Source: Croceimicrobium sp965658965 (lineage in GTDB: Bacteria; Bacteroidota; Bacteroidia; Flavobacteriales; Schleiferiaceae). Taken from it: a stretch of DNA of 19,838 nucleotides. Made by a program: the position numbers and the translations under genes. The stretch's first letter is position 1; the number at the start of each line of letters is the position of its first letter. Where the stretch lies: positions 1 to 19,838 of the forward strand of contig CBFHVV010000053.1 in assembly GCA_965658965.1 (NCBI GenBank), in the 5' to 3' direction. The notes below the pieces were generated by a model. It made no database searches and had not been told where the DNA came from. It saw only the letters and a program-made list of their open reading frames with translations. This document shows, in pieces, positions 6,071 to 13,412 of the stretch.

Positions 6071-7919
6071 TCACTTAGCCTTAGTATTAATATTCTTAAG
6101 TTCTTCTTTGCTGGCGCAGAGAAGCGAACAATTAAGCGGTTTATCTGCGCTCCCCCACTTAGAAGAAACTACACAAACACCTCTTTCTAAGGCGGCCATA
6201 AACTTGCCTTTTTCTGATGATTTTAGCGGGCCAGGTCATTTTGCCGATCCCAATTTATGGGAACCTAGCAATCAGGTGTACATCAATCAAACCTGGGCCA
6301 AAAGCCCGATAACGCTTGGTGTAGCCACTTTTGATGGTCTTAATCAATTTGGGCGCGCCTACCGTTTAAGCGGCGGAGATAGCATTTGCGATGTACTCGC
6401 TTCACGCAGCATCGACCTCAGCTCGCCGCAAGACTCAGTGTACCTCAGCTTTTACTATCAAGCAGGAGGATGGGGCGAGCCACCCTCTAGAAGCGATTCC
6501 TTGTTAGTACAGTTTTGGAATGATAGCGATTCGAGCTGGCAATCGGCTTGGGGCACAAACACTGGGCCGCAAGAAAACTTCGCGCAAGTTATGATTGCGG
6601 TTGATACCAGCTTTTTCAGCAGCAATTTTAAATTTCGTTTTGTAAACTTTGGCTACCGTGCCGGAGCCTTTGACATTTGGCATATCGACTACGTGCAATT
6701 AGACGATCAAAGAAACTACCTAGATACTTTAATTAGCGACGTCGCCTTTACTCAGGCTCACCCGAGTTTATTGATTAATTTCGAATCTATTCCTTGGTGG
6801 CATCTCAACAATCTAATAAACCCATCTGCCATAGCGAAAAAAGACCTACGCCTATTTTACCGCCGCAATGTGGTGCCAGGAGGAAGTAACCAAGGCCGAC
6901 AATTGGGCGAATTTCAAATAGAGGTGCAAGGTACTGTGGTGGATCAAAACGGAGCGCCAGACGGTGACTTAGATGATAATCACAACGATAACGTAGAAAC
7001 CCGTTTTCCTGTTCCCGATACAGCTGATGCGGGTAGACCAAGGCTCGATTTTTTACAACCGCCTTATAACGATGAGTTTAGTATAATTTCTCGGCAATAT
7101 TACAGCGGTGGCAGTCAAAGCTATAGTGCTAACGACACTTTAAGAAAAGAACAAGAATTTAAAAACTATTACGCTTACGATGATGGCAGTGCTGAAAGAG
7201 CCTACGAGGTATTAAATAACCGGGGCGGCTTTATTGTGCAAGGCTATAATGTTTTGCAAAACGATAGTTTAAAGGGGCTTTACCTCTATTTTTTGCCTTC
7301 CGCCATCGATATAAGTCAGCAGGAGTTTAGCATTATCGTTTTAGAAAACAATAGCGGCATTCCGGGTCAGGTACTTTACGAGAGCGACAGTTTATACCAG
7401 CCTCAATTTAGCGATCACAATTTTTACCTTCCTTATTTATTAGATACCAATGCTGCTTTCTTTACGCGTGGAACAGTTTTTATTGGCATTCGCCAGCAAG
7501 ATGAAGGCCCTTTAAGCTTAGGATACGATCAAAACAGCAGAGGACGAACCGAGGCTTTTTATGGCGAAGTTGATGACCTCTATCAATCCTTTCTAGGCGC
7601 GACCATAATGATGCGACCCATTTACGGATACGCACCGCGCGATTTGAGCCGCCCTAGCAACCAGTTTAAGCCGCTAGATTTTGAGGTCTTCCCGAACCCT
7701 AGCCGCGGAGAACTTAACTTTAAATTCCCTTTTTCTGAGAAAGAAAGCCAAAATTGGAGCTTAGCTTTACGCCATTTAAATGGGGCTATAGTAGGCCGCT
7801 CGGCCCTAACAGAGCGCTGGGACTTAGCCAATATTAAAGCAGGACTTTACATACTAGAGCTCCAGAGAAAGAACAGCACTGAGCTTTATCGTAAGAAAAT
7901 AATTATTCAAACATATTAA
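6054..7919 (+). CDS. Secreted protein with T9SS sorting domain
   Basis: The 621-residue product begins with a Sec signal peptide (hydrophobic 8-20, likely cleavage SLLA-Q near 21-22). It ends in a type A T9SS sorting domain (about 543-621) with FEVFPNPSRGELNFKF, a GLYILEL strand and a basic tail, so it should be exported across the outer membrane and anchored or released there. Residues about 50-220 (DDFSGP..., then SVYLSFYYQAGGWGEP and FRFVNFGYRAGAFDIWHIDYVQL) look like a concanavalin-like or MAM-like beta-sandwich common in such cargo. An Asp-rich stretch around 302-313 (DGDLDDNHND) could bind calcium. I see no catalytic motif, so an adhesin or surface role is only a guess. The start at 6054 lies inside the PASTA gene, and the stop shares one base with the rluD start. 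Confidence 0.87.
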   Translation: MTLSYNHLALVLIFLSSSLLAQRSEQLSGLSALPHLEETTQTPLSKAAINLPFSDDFSGPGHFADPNLWEPSNQVYINQTWAKSPITLGVATFDGLNQFGRAYRLSGGDSICDVLASRSIDLSSPQDSVYLSFYYQAGGWGEPPSRSDSLLVQFWNDSDSSWQSAWGTNTGPQENFAQVMIAVDTSFFSSNFKFRFVNFGYRAGAFDIWHIDYVQLDDQRNYLDTLISDVAFTQAHPSLLINFESIPWWHLNNLINPSAIAKKDLRLFYRRNVVPGGSNQGRQLGEFQIEVQGTVVDQNGAPDGDLDDNHNDNVETRFPVPDTADAGRPRLDFLQPPYNDEFSIISRQYYSGGSQSYSANDTLRKEQEFKNYYAYDDGSAERAYEVLNNRGGFIVQGYNVLQNDSLKGLYLYFLPSAIDISQQEFSIIVLENNSGIPGQVLYESDSLYQPQFSDHNFYLPYLLDTNAAFFTRGTVFIGIRQQDEGPLSLGYDQNSRGRTEAFYGEVDDLYQSFLGATIMMRPIYGYAPRDLSRPSNQFKPLDFEVFPNPSRGELNFKFPFSEKESQNWSLALRHLNGAIVGRSALTERWDLANIKAGLYILELQRKNSTELYRKKIIIQTY

Positions 7920-8968
7920 TGGACAAAGAGCTAGATCCGGAATCGGAACAATTTTTAGAAGATCAGGATCAAGAAGAATTATACGAGCATCATCGCATTG
8001 AGGCAGAACCTGGCCAAAGCCCACTTAGGGTAGATAAGTTTTTAGTAAATCTTTTAAAAAATACTACCCGAAATAAAGTACAGCAAGCTGCTTCGGCTGG
8101 TAATATTCGCGTTAACGAGAAAAAAGTTAAAAGCAATCATAAGGTAAAACCAGGTGATATTGTAAGGGTAGTTTTAGCATATCCACCGCGCGATAATGAT
8201 TTAAAACCGCAAGACATTCCTGTTGAGGTAATGTATCAAGATAAAGATGTAATTGTAATCCAAAAAGAGCCAGGTATGGTTGTACACCCTGGCTTTGGCA
8301 ATTATGACGGCACGCTAGTTAATGCCCTGCTCTATAAATTTCAGAACCTCCCCGGCTTAGATAAAGAGAGACCAGGCCTTGTGCATCGCTTAGATCGTGA
8401 TACCAGTGGAATTATGGTGGTAGCAGCCAATGAAAAAGCGATGGCCCATTTAGCCAATCAATTTTTTGAACGCAGCACGCAAAGAACCTATCAAGCTTTA
8501 GTTTGGGGAAATGTAGAGGAAGATTCGGGCACTATTACAGGCCACATTGGTCGCAGCCCTAAAAATCGTAAAATCTTTATGGTACACGAAGATGAGGAAA
8601 TGGGCAAACATGCGGTAACCCACTATAAAGTGGTAGAGCGTTTGGGCTATGTAACCTTGGTAGAGTGTAAATTAGAGACGGGGCGCACCCATCAAATTAG
8701 GGTACACATGAAACATATTGGCCATACTTTGTTTAATGATAAAGAGTATGGTGGCGACAAAGTTTTAAAAGGAACGACCTTTACTAAATACAAGCAATTT
8801 GTAGAAAACTGCTTTTTAACTTGCCCACGCCAAGCTCTCCATGCCAAGACCTTAGGCTTCACACACCCAACTACAGGCGAAGCCTTATCGTTTAATTCAG
8901 AGCTACCGGAGGACATGCAAGCTTTAGTAGAAAGGTGGCGTAATTATAGTCACTATAAAACTGAATAA
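7919..8968 (+). CDS. rluD: RluD-type 23S rRNA pseudouridine synthase
   Basis: This RluA-family enzyme isomerises uridines to pseudouridine in RNA; RluD of E. coli acts on helix 69 of 23S rRNA. The 349-residue protein has an acidic N-terminal leader (1-30), an S4 RNA-binding domain (about 35-85, LRVDKFLVNLL to KPGDIV) and the synthase domain. Motifs are HRLDRDTSG at 156-164 with catalytic Asp159, RTYQALVWG and LETGRTHQIRVHM. Only the S4 domain and overall length separate RluD from RluC or RluA paralogues, so the exact target site is an inference. The ATG overlaps the previous stop codon by one base (TAATG), indicating translational coupling with the T9SS protein. Confidence 0.9.
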   Translation: MDKELDPESEQFLEDQDQEELYEHHRIEAEPGQSPLRVDKFLVNLLKNTTRNKVQQAASAGNIRVNEKKVKSNHKVKPGDIVRVVLAYPPRDNDLKPQDIPVEVMYQDKDVIVIQKEPGMVVHPGFGNYDGTLVNALLYKFQNLPGLDKERPGLVHRLDRDTSGIMVVAANEKAMAHLANQFFERSTQRTYQALVWGNVEEDSGTITGHIGRSPKNRKIFMVHEDEEMGKHAVTHYKVVERLGYVTLVECKLETGRTHQIRVHMKHIGHTLFNDKEYGGDKVLKGTTFTKYKQFVENCFLTCPRQALHAKTLGFTHPTTGEALSFNSELPEDMQALVERWRNYSHYKTE

Positions 8969-9002
8969 TTTGTAGGATATTTGACTGAGAAAGATTTTGA
9001 TC

Positions 9003-10115
9003 ATGAAGAAGAACGCCCAAAGATTTGCAATTTTAAGCCTCGCTGTAAGCCTAGTGCTTTTCAGTCAGTGTAAAGAAGATGAACCCATTGTTCGTCCTGA
9101 TCCGATTGGCACGCCCTATTCTCTCAAAATCCCCGCTGGTTTCCCCCCTGCTAATATTCAGTCTAATAATCCCCTTACGGAAGAAGGGATAAAACTTGGT
9201 CGCTTCTTATTTTACGAGAAAGCCCTTTCGGGAGATGGCACCCAATCTTGCGGCAGCTGTCACATGCAAGAGCGCGCTTTTACCGATGCAACCCCAACTT
9301 CCGTAGGTATTAATGGCACTTTTGGCACCAGAAAAGCCATGCCTCTTTTTAACTTAGCCTTTCATGATAATTTCTTTTGGGATGGCCGCTCACTAACTTT
9401 AGAAGAGCAAGCTTTAATTCCTATCGAAGATCCTATTGAAATGGATAATGACTTGGAGACTGCAGTGGCTAATATTCAAGCGATACCCATTTATCCTCCT
9501 ATGTTTAAAGCCGCTTTCGGTAGCAATACGGTTACTTCCGAAAACATTGGAAAAGCTCTTGCACAATTTGAACGTACTTTAATTTCCGCCAACTCTAAAT
9601 TCGACTCGGTTGTGCGCTTGCAAACTGGCGCCAGCTTCACTCCCCTCGAGCAGCGAGGTTATGAATTATTCTCTTCCGACTTTGATCCTAACGGAGGATC
9701 TGGAGGAGATTGTTTTCACTGCCACGGCGAACGCGAAACAGCCTATTTGTTTGGTGCCTTTGGTAGAGATTTACAATTTGTAAATAATGGTTTGAAAGCA
9801 AGCTATAGCGATGAAGGTCGCGCAAGAATTACCGGAAAAGCGTCAGACATTGGTAAGTTTAAAGTTCCCAGTGTGCGTAATGTAGAGTTCTCATTTCCTT
9901 ATATGCACGATGGCAGCATCCCCAACTTAGATAGCCTAATTGGCTTCTATAATTTTGGCGGACATTTACACCCCAATATCGATCCTAATATGAAGGCCGC
10001 GGGCCAAGGTAGAAATTGGAGTCCCGGGCAAAAGCAAGCATTAGCGGCATTTTTAAGAACCTTAAGCGATTACCAGTTTTTAGAAGACACTACCTTTAGT
10101 AATCCTCATAACTAA
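9003..10115 (+). CDS. Di-haem cytochrome c peroxidase / MauG-like lipoprotein
   Basis: Two c-type haem sites are present: CGSCH at 83-87 and CFHCH at 237-241, with the conserved core of the CCP/MauG family around them (LGRFLFYEKALSGDGTQSC, FWDGR, PSVRNVEFSFPYMHDG). Classical members reduce periplasmic H2O2 to water with electrons from cytochromes. The N-terminus has a signal peptide ending in LFSQC followed by charged residues, so it is probably a lipoprotein anchored through Cys23, although Gln before the Cys is not a standard lipobox. I chose the ATG at 9003; an in-frame TTG at 8997 would add only two residues. By spacing (75 residues after the second haem His), Tyr316 rather than a Met occupies the expected distal ligand position of the electron-transfer haem, as in MauG. 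The length is 370 residues. The gene lies 34 bp after rluD and may be read through from it. Confidence 0.9.
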   Translation: MKKNAQRFAILSLAVSLVLFSQCKEDEPIVRPDPIGTPYSLKIPAGFPPANIQSNNPLTEEGIKLGRFLFYEKALSGDGTQSCGSCHMQERAFTDATPTSVGINGTFGTRKAMPLFNLAFHDNFFWDGRSLTLEEQALIPIEDPIEMDNDLETAVANIQAIPIYPPMFKAAFGSNTVTSENIGKALAQFERTLISANSKFDSVVRLQTGASFTPLEQRGYELFSSDFDPNGGSGGDCFHCHGERETAYLFGAFGRDLQFVNNGLKASYSDEGRARITGKASDIGKFKVPSVRNVEFSFPYMHDGSIPNLDSLIGFYNFGGHLHPNIDPNMKAAGQGRNWSPGQKQALAAFLRTLSDYQFLEDTTFSNPHN

Positions 10116-10123
10116 GGAACTTA

Positions 10124-11578
10124 CTATTCTCCACAAGTATATTCGATCTGTCTGCCAGCAAACTGCTCCTTTAAGGCGGTACTTTCACCTCCTCTAAGTA
10201 ATAAATAAGGAATATATCCTTGTGCTTTAGCCTCTTCTGGCCAGTTTTCACTGGGTACTTTTTCGTAACAGATCAAACCCGAATAAAACATCGCCTCAGG
10301 AAAAGTAAAAGGCTCTACATTAAACAAAACCGCATTGTGGGGCAAAGACTCTCCCAATTCTCGATAAAATTCACGCTGACAATTCCGCTTTGGGTCTGTA
10401 TAATCAGCTTGAAACACATAAATACTACCCCACGCAAGTCCGATTAATGGCACTATTAAAAGCCATTTCTTAAAGTAAATTGAAACCTCGCGATTCCCGT
10501 AGAGTAAGCCGCTCATAACGATAAGGAGCGGAGCGCTTACCAAACTAAAAGCGGGTAGCTTGGTTTTGGCAATTGTAAAAAACAGCAGAACGAATAAGCT
10601 TGCCAAAAGTGGTGCCCAAAAAGCGAGGGATAAGGCTTTTAGCACTTGAGATCTTCGCTCCTTTTTCCAGAAACTTAAAACTAAGAGACTCAGTATAAAC
10701 AGGATGGGAACTAAAAATGACCGACTAAACCACTCGAAATGGAAAAGCCAATCTTGGCTATGACTTTCAAGGCTTTCACTAAAATGCCTGGTATTATACT
10801 CGAGTTCTTTAAGAGTAAGTTCTGGTGCTATTTGATAGGTATAAGCATACCACGAGCCAATAGCGGCCGCCGGAAGCAAGGCTGCGAAGAAAATAAGTAA
10901 CCAATCTTTCAGTTTCCATTTGTATAAAATTGCATTTAAGCCAAGTAATAAAAAGGGCAAATAACCCACTAAGAATTTAGTTAGTACCGCAAAAGCACAA
11001 AAGAGGGCCATCAGAAAAATATTTTTAGGCCTTTGTGCCTCACCCTGTACCCGTGCCTTCTCCGCAAACAAAACACCAACACTAATCCATAAAATAAAGG
11101 AAAGGTCGTTTTGTCCCATTCCCATAACTCCATTACTGAGTTTTAAAAAAGCAAGGCCAAAAAAAGTTCCACTCGAAATTATTAGGGCCGGCCAAAACTG
11201 TAAATGATAAAGCCTTAGTAACTTAAAGCTAGTGAATATGAGGAGAGCGATGGTAATAAAGCCGTTAAGCCGATAACCAAAAAGGTTGGTTCCAAATAGT
11301 TTCATCACTAAAGCTGCCTGATAACTGAACAAAGGAGGCTTATGCAGCCACACCAGCGTTCGGTACCACTCCTCGTAATTGTAATGGATTGCAGCCGCAT
11401 CTTTATACAATCGCGGTATACTGGGGTCATCCACTAGGTTTTTTGCAACTAAAGCATGAAAACGCTCATCCCAATCATGTAAATACGGGACTTGCTGCGA
11501 ATTCTTATAAAGTATAGCTAGTAGAAAAAAAACAAAAAGGCCGGTACCCAATAACTTTAAGATGCGCATTGCCCCCAT
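10124..11578 (-). CDS. Membrane glycosyltransferase, GT39/ArnT-like
   Basis: The 484-residue protein is a polytopic membrane protein of the ArnT/PMT type, which transfers a sugar from a polyprenyl-phosphate donor to an acceptor on the periplasmic face. After the first membrane helix (about 7-24) comes HDWDERFHALVAKNL (34-48) with the paired acidic residues Asp37-Glu38 typical of the first periplasmic loop. HKPPLF (79-84) is another hallmark. About ten further hydrophobic segments follow (around 105, 130, 190, 205, 225, 290, 320, 345 and 370), then a soluble C-terminal domain of about 100 residues. The acceptor and donor cannot be told from the sequence. It starts 7 bp after rsmG and probably shares a transcript with rsmG and the GT2 gene. 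A second in-frame ATG nine bases on (residue 4) is an equally plausible start. Confidence 0.82.
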   Translation of the reverse strand: MGAMRILKLLGTGLFVFFLLAILYKNSQQVPYLHDWDERFHALVAKNLVDDPSIPRLYKDAAAIHYNYEEWYRTLVWLHKPPLFSYQAALVMKLFGTNLFGYRLNGFITIALLIFTSFKLLRLYHLQFWPALIISSGTFFGLAFLKLSNGVMGMGQNDLSFILWISVGVLFAEKARVQGEAQRPKNIFLMALFCAFAVLTKFLVGYLPFLLLGLNAILYKWKLKDWLLIFFAALLPAAAIGSWYAYTYQIAPELTLKELEYNTRHFSESLESHSQDWLFHFEWFSRSFLVPILFILSLLVLSFWKKERRSQVLKALSLAFWAPLLASLFVLLFFTIAKTKLPAFSLVSAPLLIVMSGLLYGNREVSIYFKKWLLIVPLIGLAWGSIYVFQADYTDPKRNCQREFYRELGESLPHNAVLFNVEPFTFPEAMFYSGLICYEKVPSENWPEEAKAQGYIPYLLLRGGESTALKEQFAGRQIEYTCGE

Positions 11579-11585
11579 ATATTGC

Positions 11586-12215
11586 TTATGCTTTTAGATA
11601 AACCACTTTTTTAGTTTCAAAAAAACCCTCCTTAAAGAACCGAGAAAGATCGTAAAGCTTAGCCCGCTGGAAACTAGCTAGCTCTTCACTAAGGTCGCCA
11701 CCTTTTAAATATAAAATACCGTTGGCTTTTGAGCCCGCCGAAACACCCTTGCGGATTTTACCTCTCGTCCAAGTCATAAAGCGAGGCATTTGCGTTACCG
11801 CCCTAGAAACGATAAAATCGAAGCTTACTTTTAATTGTTCCGCTCTTTGATGCTCGGCTTTAACATTTTCTAAACCTAAAGCAGCCGCCACTTCGTTCAC
11901 TACCTTAATTTTTTTACCAATGCTATCTACCAAAGTAAAATCCGCTTGCGGAAACAAAATTGCCAAAGGAATACCCGGGAAGCCACCGCCCGTACCAATG
12001 TCTAAAACTTGCGCTCCCGGATAAAACTCACAAACTTTTGCTATTGCCAAAGAATGCAGAACATGGCGTTCGTAAAAATGCTCCGTATCCTTACGGGAGA
12101 TGACATTTATTTGGGCATTCCACTCTTCGTACAATCCTTCTAGCTTGGCAAACTGCTCTTGCTGCTCCCCGCTAAGCTGGGGGAAATACTTATTGATTAA
12201 ATCCATTGCTACCAT
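11586..12215 (-). CDS. rsmG: 16S rRNA (guanine-527-N7)-methyltransferase
   Basis: RsmG (GidB) methylates N7 of G527 in the 530 loop of 16S rRNA using S-adenosylmethionine; loss of the enzyme gives low-level streptomycin resistance in several bacteria. The 209-residue length is normal. Family marks are NVISRKD (37-43), the SAM-binding VLDIGTGGGFPGIPLA (70-85), the acidic end of strand 2 in TLVDSIGKKIKV (94-105) and FDFIVSRAV (132-140). The start codon lies inside the end of the GT2 gene (7-bp overlap); a second Met four residues in would lie just after that stop. The enzyme is cytosolic, and its place between two membrane glycosyltransferases looks like co-expression rather than a shared pathway. 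Confidence 0.96.
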   Translation of the reverse strand: MVAMDLINKYFPQLSGEQQEQFAKLEGLYEEWNAQINVISRKDTEHFYERHVLHSLAIAKVCEFYPGAQVLDIGTGGGFPGIPLAILFPQADFTLVDSIGKKIKVVNEVAAALGLENVKAEHQRAEQLKVSFDFIVSRAVTQMPRFMTWTRGKIRKGVSAGSKANGILYLKGGDLSEELASFQRAKLYDLSRFFKEGFFETKKVVYLKA

Positions 12216-13300
12216 TTTTTACGGGGACCAAAAATAAGGTTCTGTATATGAATTGCACTCGTTAAAACAGACCAAGATAACTCCCATAAAGGAAAAACAA
12301 GCCACTCTTGCCATGCTTTAAAATGCACCGCCAAAGGCTTTGCCATGCTTAGCGTAAAAACATATCTAATGAAAAATACAAACAAGACCTGCTTGGATGC
12401 TAACATTAAAACTAAAGGTAAAAGTAAGTAGAAAAATAACTGTAAAAGCCCTTCAAAACCTAAAGCCAGCTTACGCGAGATGGGGTATTTAAAAGACGTT
12501 GAATAGTGCCTACGCTTTTGCAAGTACCATTGCTCCATTGTGCGAGGAGCATCCGAGTAGGTAAAAGTATCGTCACTAAATTGAAGCTTTACCTTAACAT
12601 TTTCAAGAGAAGACACAAAAAGATCATCGTCGCCAGAGAGTACTTCTGCGTGGTCACTAAAACCTTTACTATTATTAAAAATTCTTTTATTGTAGGCCAT
12701 ATTACGCCCTACGCCCATATAGGGTTTATCTGCCAAAGCGGCCCCATAATAAGAACTGGCGGTTTGAAAAGTTTCAAAAATACTGAGGCCCGATACAAAA
12801 CTTTTGGGGCCAATTAAGCCGCCATATCCCAAGACTAAATCGTGTTCTCTGAGGCCCGCCGACATTTTAGTCGCCCAATCTAAAGAAGCTGGCCAGCAAT
12901 CGGCATCTGTAAAAAGCAGGGCTTCATTTTTCGCTTCCTTAATCCCAAAACTTATCGCTTTCTTTTTCCCCTCCGCTGGGCGGTTAATACAGCGTAAATT
13001 TGGAAAATTCTTAGACATTTCATTCAGGAGCAGCTCGCTTTTATCAGTGCTGCCATCGTTAATGACAAGCACTTCAAAATTAGGGTGATTCTGCTTTAAT
13101 AAAACGGGTAGAAAGTCTTTTAAGTTATGCGCTTCGTTGCGTGCTGCTACAATAATTGAGACCGGAATTTCCTGCCCCTTCAAGTTTTCAAGTCTACTAT
13201 TACGCAGCCCTTTACGCAGCTGGTAAAAGCGCTGATATTGAATAATAACAAGCAATAGTGTAATAAGCAGCCACAAGGCTAAAGGAAGAAGCGTTAGCAT
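12209..13300 (-). CDS. Membrane-bound family 2 glycosyltransferase
   Basis: This 363-residue protein has an N-terminal membrane helix (about 3-21), a cytosolic GT-A domain (45-270) and two to three C-terminal membrane segments (about 285-318 and 333-352). The GT2 motifs are VSIIVAARNEAHNL (47-60), VLVINDGSTD (77-86), the metal-binding DAD at 132-134 (FTDADCWP), GDDD at 223-226 and the QKRRHY segment at 261-266, which fits the Q-x-x-R-W site of processive enzymes. It uses a nucleotide-sugar donor; the product could be a lipid-linked or extracellular glycan. It heads the minus-strand unit GT2-rsmG-GT39 with a -7 element only 5 bp from its start. Confidence 0.88.
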   Translation of the reverse strand: MLTLLPLALWLLITLLLVIIQYQRFYQLRKGLRNSRLENLKGQEIPVSIIVAARNEAHNLKDFLPVLLKQNHPNFEVLVINDGSTDKSELLLNEMSKNFPNLRCINRPAEGKKKAISFGIKEAKNEALLFTDADCWPASLDWATKMSAGLREHDLVLGYGGLIGPKSFVSGLSIFETFQTASSYYGAALADKPYMGVGRNMAYNKRIFNNSKGFSDHAEVLSGDDDLFVSSLENVKVKLQFSDDTFTYSDAPRTMEQWYLQKRRHYSTSFKYPISRKLALGFEGLLQLFFYLLLPLVLMLASKQVLFVFFIRYVFTLSMAKPLAVHFKAWQEWLVFPLWELSWSVLTSAIHIQNLIFGPRKKW

Positions 13301-13305
13301 AAGCG

Positions 13306-13313
13306 CAAAGATA
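13306..13313 (-). promoter_or_regulatory. Candidate -7 element of the GT2-rsmG-GT39 unit
   Basis: On the minus strand this is TATCTTTG, an exact TAnnTTTG match. Only 5 bp lie between it and the GT2 start codon, so a transcript made from it would have almost no leader. No well-spaced -33 element is seen. Confidence 0.5.
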
Positions 13314-13400
13314 GTTCTTCACTAAAGCTAGATAAGTATCAATCCTTTTAATCTAAGGAAATGCAGAAAATATTCTCCCTGCCGTCTCCCTTATTCCACG

Positions 13401-13408
13401 TATTTTTG
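13401..13408 (+). promoter_or_regulatory. Candidate -7 element of tgt
   Basis: TATTTTTG is an exact match to TAnnTTTG, and only four bases separate it from the tgt ATG at 13413. If used, the mRNA would be leaderless or nearly so. It lies in the 112-bp gap between the divergent GT2 and tgt genes. Confidence 0.5.
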
Positions 13409-13412
13409 TGCC

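Noticed and set aside
8997..9002. TTG start for the peroxidase-like gene
   Set aside because: An ATG two codons later gives the same signal peptide with a more usual Met-Lys-Lys start.
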